Part shown: positions 1-8,849 of the stretch, in pieces
Layout of the letters: every line of letters starts with the position of its first letter
How positions within the stretch are numbered: position 1 is the first letter of the stretch
From: Pectobacterium aroidearum
Lineage (GTDB): Bacteria; Pseudomonadota; Gammaproteobacteria; Enterobacterales; Enterobacteriaceae
Assembly: GCF_041228105.1 (NCBI RefSeq)
Contig: NZ_CP166097.1
Coordinates: forward strand, 4,278,001-4,342,000
DNA: 64,000 bases
Reading direction: 5' to 3'
Translations under genes and position numbers: made by a program
Notes under the pieces: model-generated
Seen by the model: the letters and a program-made list of their open reading frames with translations, nothing else
The model's database searches: none
Told to the model about the DNA's origin: nothing

Positions 1-353
1 GCGCCGCAGCCGATATCCAGCACGGACGCCTCTCGCGGCACCACCGAGCGGTTATCTTCCGCCAGCAAATCAGCCAGATGGTGAATGTAGTCGGCACGAC
101 CAGGAATCGGTGGGCACAAAAAGCCGTCTGGAATTTCCCAATGTTCAATCTGATAAAAATGCTGTAACAGCGCCTGATTCAGCGTTTTCACCGCTTCGGG
201 ATTAGCAAAATCCACTGACTCATCACCGTAGGCATTTACCGTGACAAACGGGACAAGCGCGGGATAGCTCTGTTTGAGCGAGGGAAAATCATAACGGTCG
301 CGATGGCGATTACGAGGATGCAGACCATTTTTTTGCACTGCGGGCTTAGTCAT
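1..353 (-). CDS. rlmF: RlmF, 23S rRNA m6A1618 methyltransferase (3' part missing)
   Basis: Only the N-terminal 117 codons lie in the window; the gene runs off the left edge. The protein starts [20 protein letters not shown], and the GLHPRNRH start, the [14 protein letters not shown] block, the [20 protein letters not shown] block and the start of the SAM-binding motif (VLDIGCG) match E. coli RlmF (YbiN). The family N6-methylates A1618 of 23S rRNA. The catalytic NPPF motif would lie beyond the edge. The ATG at 353 is the natural start, just upstream of the conserved GLHPRNRH. Confidence 0.93.
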   Translation of the reverse strand, partial: MTKPAVQKNGLHPRNRHRDRYDFPSLKQSYPALVPFVTVNAYGDESVDFANPEAVKTLNQALLQHFYQIEHWEIPDGFLCPPIPGRADYIHHLADLLAEDNRSVVPREASVLDIGCG

Positions 354-422
354 CAGTTATATCCAATCAATTTCAAAGTACGGCCAGACGATGACCCAAT
401 AAAGCCTATGTTCAACACACCA

Positions 423-836
423 CTATCTCGCCCAGTTTTTCTGCTGCAAAAGAAGCTGACGCAGATGACGCCATTCGTCATCGCCCATGCTGTCCGATGC
501 CAGCCACAGTTGTTGTCTGTCTTTACCGTTCACTGCCTGCAATGACAGCAATACGCCATTTTTCAGCAACCACGGTCGTTTAACGATCTGCCATTCCTGC
601 TGCCGCCAGTTCAGGGTCGTTTCGCTGAGCAAAACGATTTCCCCCTGCCGGGATTTGATATTCCTTTGGCTACGGATAAAACCGAACATCACCATCGTGA
701 CCAGGCATAGCCACAGCCATGCATAGCCGTCCGGCCACGGCGCCAGAAGAATGAGCAATACTAATAGGCCATGCACAATCAATGAAAGCAGTTGCATACG
801 CCAGGAAACGCGAAGATCACATTGCCACTGGGCCAC
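423..836 (-). CDS. ygfX: YgfX (CptA) inner-membrane protein paired with SdhE
   Basis: A 137-residue protein with two hydrophobic segments near the N-terminus (about residues 13-33 and 38-52) followed by a soluble, basic, Trp-rich C-terminal part. Sequence and length match E. coli YgfX (also called CptA), which starts MVLWQSDLRVSWRAQ. The E. coli protein has been reported as a membrane partner of SdhE and as a toxin acting on the cytoskeletal proteins MreB and FtsZ; its physiological role is unsettled. The start lies inside the end of sdhE (20-bp overlap), so the two are probably translationally coupled. Confidence 0.88.
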   Translation of the reverse strand: MAQWQCDLRVSWRMQLLSLIVHGLLVLLILLAPWPDGYAWLWLCLVTMVMFGFIRSQRNIKSRQGEIVLLSETTLNWRQQEWQIVKRPWLLKNGVLLSLQAVNGKDRQQLWLASDSMGDDEWRHLRQLLLQQKNWAR

Positions 837-1083
837 GATCTTTATTTCGCGTTTGAATAAGAGAAATCATGCGTTTCAGCTCTCCGTCTTTCGGCTCGCC
901 GTGGTTCATCAGCCAGTTGAATAAATCGGGATCATCGCTTTGTAACAGGCGCACAAAGGTGCGCTTATCGCTGTCACTGAGTGTGTCGTAGTCATGCTCA
1001 AAAAACGGCATGATCGCGATATCCAACTCACGCATACCCCGGCGGCATGCCCAATGAATGCGTGATTTATTATCGATTTCCAT
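817..1083 (-). CDS. sdhE: SdhE, FAD assembly factor for succinate dehydrogenase
   Basis: An 88-residue acidic protein of the YgfY/Sdh5 family. The conserved RGMRELD stretch (about residues 15-21) is the signature region of the family and is needed for flavinylation. Family members assist covalent attachment of FAD to SdhA, and to FrdA in enterobacteria. It is the first gene of a two-gene unit with ygfX and is divergent from ygfZ across 235 bp. In E. coli the same sdhE-ygfX / ygfZ arrangement is found, which supports the assignment. Confidence 0.93.
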   Translation of the reverse strand: MEIDNKSRIHWACRRGMRELDIAIMPFFEHDYDTLSDSDKRTFVRLLQSDDPDLFNWLMNHGEPKDGELKRMISLIQTRNKDRGPVAM

Positions 1084-1318
1084 GTTTCATGTCCACCTTG
1101 TTATCGCAACTTGCCGCTAGTGTACTCCGATTCCGGTAGCGGGTATCAACTAATAGTAACATTTTGACATAGTTTACCCGCGTGCGCCGTGCCGAGCGTG
1201 CCGATCAGTATCAGGATGTGCTATGCAATAACGCTGCGTGAATAACCACTTGCAAACCCTGAGCGCTCTTTTACCATTAAGCCATTCGGGTATCGCCCTT
1301 AGCGCAGGATTGTACTAT

Positions 1319-2320
1319 ATGGTTAACCAACATACGGCTCATCAGCTTCCTTTTGCATCACAACCCCCATTGGCTTCCGCTCAGTTGGCTCCCACGCTCA
1401 TCTCGCTGGATGACTGGGCGCTGGCCACGATGGTCGGGCCGGATACCGTCAAATACCTTCAGGGACAGGTCACCGCAGATGTCAGCGCACTCGCTGACGA
1501 TCGGCACATCCTTTGCGCCCACTGCGACGCAAAAGGGAAAATGTGGAGCAACCTGCGCCTGTTCCATCACGGCGAAGGCTTTGCTTTTATTGAACGTCGT
1601 AACCTACGTGACGCCCAACTTAGCGAACTGAAAAAATACGCCGTTTTCTCGAAAACCACCATCACACCGGACGACAACGCCGTACTGCTTGGTGCGGCAG
1701 GGGCGGGCATCCGCGAACTGCTGGCCTCTGCATTTAGCCAGCTTCCAGACGCCGAGCACCCTGTTGTTCAGCACGAAGGGGCAACCTTACTGCATTTTGC
1801 CCATCCCGCAGAACGTTTCCTGCTGGTGCTGTCTCCTGAGCAAAGCGCTTCGCTGCTTGAGCAGCTCGGCGATAAAGTCAGCCTGAATGACAGCCGCCAA
1901 TGGTTGACGCTGGATATCGAAGCAGGTCAGCCCATCATTGACAGCGCAAACAGCGCGCAGTTCATCCCGCAAGCGACTAATTTACAGGCATTAAATGGGA
2001 TTAGCTTCAGCAAAGGGTGCTATACCGGTCAGGAAATGGTCGCTCGGGCAAAATATCGTGGGGCGAACAAGCGTGCGCTTTACTGGCTGGCGGGTAAGGC
2101 CAATCAGGTGCCGCAAGCGGGGGACGATCTCGAATTGCAGCTCGGCGAGAATTGGCGTCGTACCGGTACGGTGTTGGCGGCTAGCCAATTGCAGAACGGC
2201 GAGGTGTGGGTACAGGCGGTGCTGAATAACGACCTCACCGCAGAGAACGTCCTGCGCGTACGTGAAGATGCCGATAGCCAGCTCACCGTTCAGCCTCTGC
2301 CGTATGAAATAACGGATTAA
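1319..2320 (+). CDS. ygfZ: YgfZ, folate-binding Fe-S cluster/tRNA-modification protein
   Basis: The protein has 333 residues if translation starts at the ATG at 1319; the frame is open 27 codons further upstream, but family alignment begins near MVNQHTAHQ and an AGGA lies about 10 bp ahead of this ATG. The family hallmark [12 protein letters not shown] is intact, including the conserved Cys. YgfZ is a GcvT-like folate-binding protein required for full activity of some Fe-S enzymes such as MiaB. It reads divergently from sdhE-ygfX. A strong hairpin follows the stop. Confidence 0.94.
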   Translation: MVNQHTAHQLPFASQPPLASAQLAPTLISLDDWALATMVGPDTVKYLQGQVTADVSALADDRHILCAHCDAKGKMWSNLRLFHHGEGFAFIERRNLRDAQLSELKKYAVFSKTTITPDDNAVLLGAAGAGIRELLASAFSQLPDAEHPVVQHEGATLLHFAHPAERFLLVLSPEQSASLLEQLGDKVSLNDSRQWLTLDIEAGQPIIDSANSAQFIPQATNLQALNGISFSKGCYTGQEMVARAKYRGANKRALYWLAGKANQVPQAGDDLELQLGENWRRTGTVLAASQLQNGEVWVQAVLNNDLTAENVLRVREDADSQLTVQPLPYEITD

Positions 2321-2336
2321 TTCGGCGGGTGACATC

Positions 2337-2363
2337 GCGCATGAACCAAACGGGTTCATGCGC
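2337..2363. terminator. Bidirectional terminator between ygfZ and trhA
   Basis: Perfect 11-bp inverted repeat (GCGCATGAACC / GGTTCATGCGC) with a 5-nt loop, followed on the plus strand by TTTAT. It sits 16 bp after the ygfZ stop and 11 bp before the trhA stop, so it can end both convergent transcripts. The U tract is short. Confidence 0.65.
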
Positions 2364-2374
2364 TTTATACCGAC

Positions 2375-3022
2375 TTAAATATAAAGATAAATCGCCAGAA
2401 AGTGGCAGACGCTCCCACCCAATACAAACCCGTGCCAAATCGCGTGATTATAAGGAATACGCTTGCAGGCGTAGAAAATCACCCCCAGCGTGTACACCAC
2501 GCCGCCGACTGCCAGCAGCGTCACACTCCCTGGCGCCAGTTTCATCACCATCTGATAAATCACCACCAGCGACAGCCAGCCCATCACCAGATAGGTAATC
2601 AATGACAGCACTTCAAAACGGTGGGCAAACGCCAGTTTGAAGATCACACCCAGCAGCGCCATCCCCCAGATAACAACCATAAGACCATGCGCCAGCGGTG
2701 AATCCAGCCCCACCAGCAAAAACGGCGTATAGGTTCCGGCAATCAACAGATAGATGGCACAGTGGTCGAATTTTTTCAGCCACGGCTTAATACGCTGAGA
2801 CGGTATCGCGTGATACAGAGTCGACGCCAAAAATAGCAGGATAATACTGCCGCCATAGAGGCTGTAGCTGGTAATCGCCACGCTGCCGGCGTCATTGTTG
2901 ACCGCCTGAACCAGCAATAAAACCAGACCCACAATCCCGAAAATCACACCGATTCCATGGCTTATGCTATTCGCAATTTCCTCTGCCAGAGAGTAATCCG
3001 GCATCTGTGCATTTTTTGACAT
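2375..3022 (-). CDS. trhA: TrhA/YqfA, hemolysin III family membrane protein
   Basis: A 215-residue protein from the ATG at 3022, with about seven hydrophobic segments. It closely resembles E. coli YqfA (TrhA), including [15 protein letters not shown], the STLYHAIP block, [19 protein letters not shown] and the C-terminal [16 protein letters not shown]. The His residues and the Asp at the ends of the helices are the family metal-site residues (PAQR/hemolysin III superfamily). E. coli TrhA has been linked to membrane energetics and lipid homeostasis; hemolysis is not established. The open frame extends 11 codons upstream, but homology and a GGAA before MSKNAQ favour this start. Confidence 0.88.
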   Translation of the reverse strand: MSKNAQMPDYSLAEEIANSISHGIGVIFGIVGLVLLLVQAVNNDAGSVAITSYSLYGGSIILLFLASTLYHAIPSQRIKPWLKKFDHCAIYLLIAGTYTPFLLVGLDSPLAHGLMVVIWGMALLGVIFKLAFAHRFEVLSLITYLVMGWLSLVVIYQMVMKLAPGSVTLLAVGGVVYTLGVIFYACKRIPYNHAIWHGFVLGGSVCHFLAIYLYI

Positions 3023-3231
3023 CAATAGATTCCGCAATATTCGGCAACGGTACACATTTCACATCATCATGCGCTGGCGTTATCCGCCTTACCTTTCCCG
3101 GTTTCATGCAAGGAAAGCTAGCGCAGGTGTTTAACCTTTGAGCAGAGTAACTGAGAATAGTTTCAGTGTACACGTGTAAGCTAAAATAATTATTCTCCCA
3201 TGAACTCTCTGACTTAACGTGTAATCATGCA

Positions 3232-3260
3232 TGTCAATCTCGGGCAACATCCCCTACAAT
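3232..3260 (+). promoter_or_regulatory. Possible sigma-70 promoter for the HD-domain gene
   Basis: The 412-bp gap between trhA and the HD gene has no convincing gene. It holds a TGTCAA at 3232-3237 and a TACAAT at 3255-3260 separated by 17 bp. The -10 is good and the -35 is weak. If used, the leader would be about 165 nt long and would contain the short repeats at 3365-3420. Confidence 0.3.
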
Positions 3261-3364
3261 GATCGACCTTGATATCTCCCTGTTTTTTGAAGGGCTCTGC
3301 CGTTTTTACCGGTTATTCGCATCAACGGTCATCCGGTTCTGACGCTCACAGCGCCTTCCCGTGG

Positions 3365-3420
3365 TTTTCACTACATCACGTTTTCATTGCATGATTTTTA
3401 CTGCATCGTTTTCACTGCAA
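3365..3420 (+). repeat. Four imperfect 12-bp direct repeats ahead of the HD-domain gene
   Basis: Units TTTTCACTACAT (3365), TTTTCATTGCAT (3381), TTTTTACTGCAT (3395) and TTTTCACTGCAA (3409) recur every 14-16 bp and end just before the ribosome-binding site AGAGGTAAG. They match no element I know. They could be replication-slippage remnants or a protein-binding array. Confidence 0.6.
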
Positions 3421-3434
3421 GAGGTAAGCTTTTC

Positions 3435-4043
3435 ATGTCATCTTCCCCATCCACTCTGAATTTCGGCTCCATGACCGATGTTTTCGGCTTTCTGATAGAA
3501 ATCGATAAATTAAAAAGCGTGCAGCGCCGTAACAAAATCATCGGCAGCGAACGCCACGAAGACTCTGCCGAACACAGCTGGCATTTCGCCGTCGCCGCGA
3601 TGGCGCTGGCACCTTATGCGGGTGAAGGCGTGGATATTCAGCGCGTGATCCAAATGGCCCTGATTCACGACATCGTCGAAATCGATGCAGGCGATGTGAT
3701 CGTTTACGATCTTTCCGCCCGTCTGGCGATTCACGATCAGGAAGTCGCCGCCGCCGCCCGCATTTTTGGCCTGTTGCCGGAGCCGCAGCGCCAGCAATTC
3801 CACGATCTGTGGGAAGAGTACGAAGCCAATGAAACGCCCAGCGCCCAATTCGCTATGGTGCTCGACCGCGTTATGCCGATGCTGATGAACCTGTCGAATG
3901 CGGGTCAAAGCTGGGTGGAAAACGGCATTCGTCTGGAACAGGTTCTTGAGCGTGCGGAGTTCATTGCCGCGATCAACCCAGAGCTGTGGCAATACCTGAA
4001 ACAGCATCTGGAAGAGGCCAAAGCCAAAGGGTGGTTGCTATAA
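3435..4043 (+). CDS. HD-domain hydrolase (HDDC2-like nucleotidase family)
   Basis: A 202-residue soluble protein. HD-superfamily metal residues are visible: the first His in the RHEDSAEHSWHF segment (about residues 40-50), the HD dyad in ALIHDIVEIDAGD (about 75-87), and a distal Asp in MVLDRVMP. The pattern EHSWH...IHD.VE...GD is typical of the HD_3/HDDC2 group, some members of which dephosphorylate 5'-deoxynucleotides. It is clearly different from E. coli YfbR. The start is set by AGAGGTAAG just upstream of MSSSPS. The substrate is not deducible from the sequence. Confidence 0.8.
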   Translation: MSSSPSTLNFGSMTDVFGFLIEIDKLKSVQRRNKIIGSERHEDSAEHSWHFAVAAMALAPYAGEGVDIQRVIQMALIHDIVEIDAGDVIVYDLSARLAIHDQEVAAAARIFGLLPEPQRQQFHDLWEEYEANETPSAQFAMVLDRVMPMLMNLSNAGQSWVENGIRLEQVLERAEFIAAINPELWQYLKQHLEEAKAKGWLL

Positions 4044-4086
4044 TTCGGTTTTCCCGCTAGCCGGGCATTCACGTCAGGAGAGGGTG

Positions 4087-5091
4087 ATGTCTTTAAAAAC
4101 AATCGCGAATAACCTGGGTTTGTCCGTAGCAGCGGTGAGCCGTGCTCTGAACGGCCATCGGGATATCTCCGATGCCACGCGCCAGCGTATTCAGGAAGAA
4201 GCGGAGCGTATCGGCTATCGGCCCAATACCCATGCGCGTCGCCTGAAAATGGGTAAAAGCAACGCCGTCGGACTGATCTATCCCTACGCCTCTTCTCTGA
4301 GTAACGATATCTTTTTTGAGATGATTGGCGCGATCAGCCACAAGCTGGCACAGCATGAGGTCGATTTTCTCCTGCTGGCCGACGAGCAAGATGCCTGTCA
4401 GGGTGCCGCCCGGCTGATCGCTAGCCACCGCATTGATGCGCTGATTGTGGCGCATACGTGCGAACAGGATGCACGACTGGCGCTATTGCAACGCCACAAC
4501 GCGCCTTTTCTGGCGCTGGGGCGCAGCCAGCTCCCCCACCCTTACGCCTGGTTCGATTTTGACAACCGTGCGGGCATGGCGCTGGCGACCGAACACCTAA
4601 TCGCGCTCGGCCATCGCCGTATCGCTATTTTAAGTGAAGACCATCCGCAGGCGTTCATCATGCAGCGTCGTCAGGGCTATCGCGATGCGCTACAACGCCA
4701 CAACCTGCCGTTTCACGATGCCTATCTGTGCTGTGTCAGCCCCACGCGCCGTGCAGGATATCAGGCCATGCTCGACCTTCTGGCGCTGCCTGAACCGCCA
4801 ACGGCGATAGTGATGGATGGCAATGTGCACGGCGACGGTGCCGTTGCCGCGTTACAGCAGGCAGGTCGGCTTTCCGGTTCTCACCCCATCGCTCTGGTGA
4901 TGTACGATGGCCTGCCGCAGGACAGCCTGACCGACCTCAACGTGACTGCAATAGAACAGGCCACGCGCGAGCAGGTTGGTGAACAGATTGCCAGCATGAC
5001 GCAGGCGCTTATCGCAGGCGAAGCCGTAGAAAATTTGCAGGTGTTATGGCAACCGACGTTACGCATCGGTAAGACGAGCTTTCCCGCCTAA
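4087..5091 (+). CDS. LacI-family repressor of the alpha-galactoside genes
   Basis: A 334-residue protein with an N-terminal LacI helix-turn-helix (SLKTIANNLGLSVAAVSRAL, then the hinge region with GYRPNTHARRLK) and a periplasmic-binding-protein-like sugar domain from about residue 60. AGGAG lies six bases before the ATG at 4087; a GTG one codon upstream is the alternative. It is co-oriented with, and 214 bp ahead of, the alpha-galactosidase gene. Two 14-bp palindromes of the LacI-family type lie in that gap. I infer that it binds them and is released by an alpha-galactoside such as melibiose or raffinose; the inducer itself is not shown. Confidence 0.88.
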   Translation: MSLKTIANNLGLSVAAVSRALNGHRDISDATRQRIQEEAERIGYRPNTHARRLKMGKSNAVGLIYPYASSLSNDIFFEMIGAISHKLAQHEVDFLLLADEQDACQGAARLIASHRIDALIVAHTCEQDARLALLQRHNAPFLALGRSQLPHPYAWFDFDNRAGMALATEHLIALGHRRIAILSEDHPQAFIMQRRQGYRDALQRHNLPFHDAYLCCVSPTRRAGYQAMLDLLALPEPPTAIVMDGNVHGDGAVAALQQAGRLSGSHPIALVMYDGLPQDSLTDLNVTAIEQATREQVGEQIASMTQALIAGEAVENLQVLWQPTLRIGKTSFPA

Positions 5092-5205
5092 TCTATTCCG
5101 CCCTCTTCCACCTTTATAAAGACATCAGTTGGTTTATTGGCTCCAGCCGCCAACGAGATGTTCTTCACATCTTCATCGCAACCTTTCTCCCTTCCTTAAC
5201 GATTA

Positions 5206-5221
5206 TTTTAACAAAATCACA
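5206..5221 (+). promoter_or_regulatory. Candidate CRP site upstream of the alpha-galactosidase
   Basis: A perfect right half (TCACA, in the context AAATCACATTT) is paired with a weak left half (TTTTA) at the correct 6-bp spacing. It lies just before the tandem LacI-type operators, where CRP activation of a sugar operon would be expected. Confidence 0.4.
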
Positions 5222-5224
5222 TTT

Positions 5225-5259
5225 CTTAAACGTTTAAGTTGATGACTTAAACGTTTAAG
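5225..5259 (+). promoter_or_regulatory. Two identical tandem LacI-type operators
   Basis: The perfect 14-bp palindrome CTTAAACGTTTAAG occurs at 5225-5238 and again at 5246-5259, so the centres are 21 bp (two helical turns) apart. The central CG and flanking AT-rich arms are typical of LacI-family operators. They lie between the repressor gene and the alpha-galactosidase start at 5306, where a bound repressor would block or overlap the promoter. Confidence 0.8.
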
Positions 5260-5305
5260 TTTTCACTCAGAGGAACTAATCAAGTTGTAATTGGGAGACT
5301 TCCTC

Positions 5306-7450
5306 ATGATGCGTGATCTTGTTCAATTAACCAGCGCGCAGTGCGATGTCATCGTACGCTGCGCCCCGGCGGCGGAAATTCTCTACTGGGGGCCACGGTT
5401 ACGTGGTTTTTCGCCAGAGGATATTGTTTCTCTGCAACGTCCCGTGGCGAATGGTCGTCTGGATGTGGATCTTCCTCTGACGCTGGCGATGGAATACGGA
5501 CGTGGTCAGTTCGGTTCACCGGGGATTGAAGGGCACCGCTCAGGTTATGACGCCGCGCCGATCTTCACGACCACGCAGGCTGACGTTCAGGGCAATACGC
5601 TAACCATCACGGCAGAAGATACACTGGCAGGGCTTCGCCTCACCAGTGAACTGCGTCTGGATCCGCAGACCGATGTGCTGCAACTGCGCCACACGCTACA
5701 GAATCTGCGTGCTGATGTCTGGCAAGTACAGCGCCTGGCCGTCACGCTCCCCGTCCCGGAACGGGCGAGCGACGTCATGGCGTTTCACGGCCGCTGGCTA
5801 CGTGAGTTTCAGACTCACCGCCTCACGTTGCAGCACGGCGGCTTTATTCAGGAAAGCCGTCGGGGAAGAAGCTCCCACGAATATTTCCCCGCGTTTATCC
5901 TCGGTGAATCCGCGTTCAACGAGCAACATGGCTCAGTATGGGGCGTGCATTTAGGCTGGAGCGGCAACCACCGCCTGCGTGCCGATATCAAAACGGACGG
6001 ACGCCGCGTTGTGCAGGCGGAAGCCCTGTATCTGCCGGGCGAAATCACGCTGACGCAGTCGGAGTCTCTCACTACACCGTGGGTCTACGCAGCTTTCTCA
6101 GATAGCGGCTTGAACGGCATGAGCCAGTGCTATCACGCCTTCCTGCGTCAGTCCCTCATCCAATTCTGTGGTGATAAGCCACGTCCGGTGCACCTCAATA
6201 CGTGGGAAGGAATCTATTTCGATCACGACCCTGAATACATCATGCAGATGGCGAGCAAGGCCGCTGACGTCGGCGTGGAGCGCTTTATTATTGATGACGG
6301 CTGGTTCCGTGGGCGTCACCACGACCGAGCCGCGCTCGGCGACTGGTATCTCGACGAGGAAAAATACCCGAACGGGCTGATGCCAGTCATCGAGCATGTC
6401 AAAGCACTGGGGATGGAATTCGGCATTTGGGTCGAACCGGAGATGATCAACCCCGATTCTGATCTGTTCCGCGCCCATCCCGACTGGGTGCTGCAATTGC
6501 CCGGCTACGCACAGCCTACGGGACGCTATCAGTACGTGCTGAATTTAAATCAGCCCGATGCCTTCACTTACCTGCTGGAGCGGCTGAGCTGGCTGCTGGG
6601 CGAACATCCTGTCGATTATGTGAAATGGGATATGAACCGTGAACTGGTGCAGCCCGGTCATGAAGGGCGGCTGGCCGCCGATGCGCAAACCCGACAGTTC
6701 TATCGCCTGCTCGATACCCTGCGTCAGCGCTTTCCTCATGTTGAGTTTGAATCCTGCGCGTCCGGCGGTGGTCGTATCGACTACGGCGTGCTGGAACGCA
6801 CCCAGCGGTTCTGGGTGTCGGATAACAACGACGCGTTGGAACGCCAGACCATTCAACGCGGCATGAGTTACTTCTTTCCGCCCGAGGTGATGGGGCAACA
6901 CATCGGGCATGCACGGTGCCATGCCACATATCGACGTCACACCATCGCCTTCCGCGGCCTGACCGCCCTGTTCGGCCATATGGGCATCGAGCTGGACCCC
7001 GTGAAGGCCGATGACGACGAACTGGAAGGCTATCGTCACTACATCCAGTTGCATAAAACCCTGCGTCCGCTGCTGCACAGCGGCACCACCTGGCGGGTCG
7101 ACATGGCGGACGATACGGTGCAGGCCACTGGCGTGGTAAGCCACGATCGGCAGCACGCTGTTTTTCAGGTAGCACAGTTGCGTATGCCGGATTATTCGCT
7201 GGCGGGCACGCTTCGCTTCCCCGGCCTACAGCCCGACGTTCGCTATGAAGTCACACTGCTGGATAGCCCGGAAATCAAAACGGTGCGCGAGGGCGGCGGC
7301 ACCATGCGCGAGCTCCCGCCCTGGTTACGCCAGCCAATCGTGGTTTCGGGAGATTGGCTAATGCAGGCCGGACTTGCCCTCCCCGTTCTGACGCCGGAGA
7401 CCGCCATTCTGATCGGGCTTTCCGCGGTGACGGATACCGCTGGCAGCTAG
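5306..7450 (+). CDS. GH36 alpha-galactosidase
   Basis: A 714-residue cytoplasmic glycoside hydrolase with no signal peptide. GH36 features appear in order: an N-terminal beta-sandwich, WEGIYFDHD (about 300-310), FIIDDGWF (about 328-335), the nucleophile Asp in YVKWDMNR (near residue 442), the CASGGGRIDYG loop, and the acid/base Asp in WVSDNND (near residue 506). It should release terminal alpha-1,6-galactose from melibiose and raffinose-family sugars. GGGAGA precedes the ATG at 5306; other in-frame codons (TTG 5291, ATG 5309) are less likely. It is followed 92 bp later by a LacY-like symporter, as in raf-type operons. Confidence 0.92.
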   Translation: MMRDLVQLTSAQCDVIVRCAPAAEILYWGPRLRGFSPEDIVSLQRPVANGRLDVDLPLTLAMEYGRGQFGSPGIEGHRSGYDAAPIFTTTQADVQGNTLTITAEDTLAGLRLTSELRLDPQTDVLQLRHTLQNLRADVWQVQRLAVTLPVPERASDVMAFHGRWLREFQTHRLTLQHGGFIQESRRGRSSHEYFPAFILGESAFNEQHGSVWGVHLGWSGNHRLRADIKTDGRRVVQAEALYLPGEITLTQSESLTTPWVYAAFSDSGLNGMSQCYHAFLRQSLIQFCGDKPRPVHLNTWEGIYFDHDPEYIMQMASKAADVGVERFIIDDGWFRGRHHDRAALGDWYLDEEKYPNGLMPVIEHVKALGMEFGIWVEPEMINPDSDLFRAHPDWVLQLPGYAQPTGRYQYVLNLNQPDAFTYLLERLSWLLGEHPVDYVKWDMNRELVQPGHEGRLAADAQTRQFYRLLDTLRQRFPHVEFESCASGGGRIDYGVLERTQRFWVSDNNDALERQTIQRGMSYFFPPEVMGQHIGHARCHATYRRHTIAFRGLTALFGHMGIELDPVKADDDELEGYRHYIQLHKTLRPLLHSGTTWRVDMADDTVQATGVVSHDRQHAVFQVAQLRMPDYSLAGTLRFPGLQPDVRYEVTLLDSPEIKTVREGGGTMRELPPWLRQPIVVSGDWLMQAGLALPVLTPETAILIGLSAVTDTAGS

Positions 7451-7542
7451 CTTTTTCCTTTGCCCTACACATTCGCGACACGACCGCGCGGGACAGCATT
7501 GTCCCGCGTCATGATAACGTCTACCCTCCGGGGGAAATAAAG

Positions 7543-8805
7543 ATGCCTACCACCTCGTGCTACTACAAAAACAACCGTAACTTCTGGATTTTCGGCGCGT
7601 TCTTCTTTCTTTATTTTTTTATCATGGCGACGTGCTTTCCGTTTTTACCGATCTGGCTGGCGGACGTTATCGGGCTTAACAAAACCGATACCGGTATCGT
7701 CTTTTCCTTCCTATCCTTGTTCGCGATTCTGTTTCAGCCGTTCCTCGGCATCCTGTCCGACAAACTGGGGATGAAGAAACACCTGCTATGGGTGATCTCT
7801 GTCCTGTTGCTCTTTTTTGCCCCTTTCTTCCTGTATGTCTTCGCCCCACTGTTAAAAATCAACGTGATACTGGGCGCTCTGGTCGGCGGTCTGTATATCG
7901 GGTTCTCTTTTAGTGCGGGAGCGGGAGCGATTGAAGCCTACATCGAGCGCATCAGCCGACAGCACCACTTTGAGTATGGCAAAGCGCGCATGTTTGGCTG
8001 CTTTGGCTGGGGAATTTGCGCTTCAACGGCGGGTATGCTGTTTAATATCAATCCCGATATCGTGTTCTGGATGGGATCTGGGTCGGCGATTATCTTGATC
8101 GTGCTGCTGTGCCTGGCGAAGACGGAAAGCAATCCAACCGCTGCCGTCATGGACTCGCTCGGCGCCAACGCCTCACCTTTTAGTGTAAAACTGGCATTAG
8201 GCTTGCTGGCCAACCGTCAGTTCTGGCTGCTGGTGTTATACGTGATTGGCGTCGCCTGTATTTATGACGTCTACGATCAGCAATTCGCTAATTTCTTTAA
8301 ATCGTTCTTTAGTTCGCAGGAACAAGGCAACCAGATCTTTGGTTTTGTCACCACCGCCGGGGAAGCGGCAAATGCGCTGGTCATGTTCTGCACGCCGTGG
8401 CTCATTAACCGGATCGGCGCTAAAAATGCATTGCTGGTGGCAGGAACGATTATGTCGATCAGGATTTTGGGCTCGGCCTGTGCCACATCCGTCACGGAAG
8501 TCATCATACTGAAAATGCTGCACGCCTTCGAAGTGCCGCTGCTTCTCATCGGTATTTTCAAATACATCGCCAACACGTTTGATTCTCGCTTGTCGGCGAC
8601 CATTTATCTGGTGGGCTTCCAGTTCGCTAAGCAGTTTATGGCGATATTCCTCTCCTCTGCGGCGGGCAATCTGTACGATCGCATCGGCTTCAACCAGACT
8701 TACCTTATTCTGGGTGGTATCGCGCTCACCTTTACCGCGATCTCCGCCTTTACGCTGTCATCTTCACGTAGTACGGCGAGTATGCGTTCTCAGGCTGCGC
8801 ATTAA
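7543..8805 (+). CDS. LacY/RafB-family oligosaccharide:H+ symporter
   Basis: A 420-residue major facilitator protein with 12 predicted membrane segments, aligning end to end with E. coli LacY at an offset of about five residues. Residues essential in LacY are conserved: Glu131 (LacY E126), Arg149 (R144) and Trp156 (W151), plus the counterparts of E269 (TTAGEAAN), R302 (IMSIRILGS), H322 and E325 (LHAFEVP). It therefore looks like a proton-coupled galactoside importer. Next to an alpha-galactosidase, its likely substrates are melibiose or raffinose rather than lactose. The start follows GGGGGAAAT. A long in-frame extension upstream overlaps the previous gene and lacks homology. Confidence 0.92.
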   Translation: MPTTSCYYKNNRNFWIFGAFFFLYFFIMATCFPFLPIWLADVIGLNKTDTGIVFSFLSLFAILFQPFLGILSDKLGMKKHLLWVISVLLLFFAPFFLYVFAPLLKINVILGALVGGLYIGFSFSAGAGAIEAYIERISRQHHFEYGKARMFGCFGWGICASTAGMLFNINPDIVFWMGSGSAIILIVLLCLAKTESNPTAAVMDSLGANASPFSVKLALGLLANRQFWLLVLYVIGVACIYDVYDQQFANFFKSFFSSQEQGNQIFGFVTTAGEAANALVMFCTPWLINRIGAKNALLVAGTIMSIRILGSACATSVTEVIILKMLHAFEVPLLLIGIFKYIANTFDSRLSATIYLVGFQFAKQFMAIFLSSAAGNLYDRIGFNQTYLILGGIALTFTAISAFTLSSSRSTASMRSQAAH

Positions 8806-8808
8806 CAT

Positions 8809-8845
8809 ATCGCGCCCCGTTGGCATTAAGCCGATGGGGCGCGAT
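8809..8845. terminator. Strong hairpin between convergent symporter and ABC operons
   Basis: The arms ATCGCGCCCC and GGGGCGCGAT are perfect, and the stem continues inward with a GT wobble to GGC/GCC around an ATTAA loop. It begins 4 bp after the symporter stop and ends 5 bp before the solute-binding protein stop. There is no clear U tract on either strand, so it may act as a 3'-end-protecting or bidirectional terminator hairpin. Confidence 0.6.
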
Positions 8846-8849
8846 GTTA

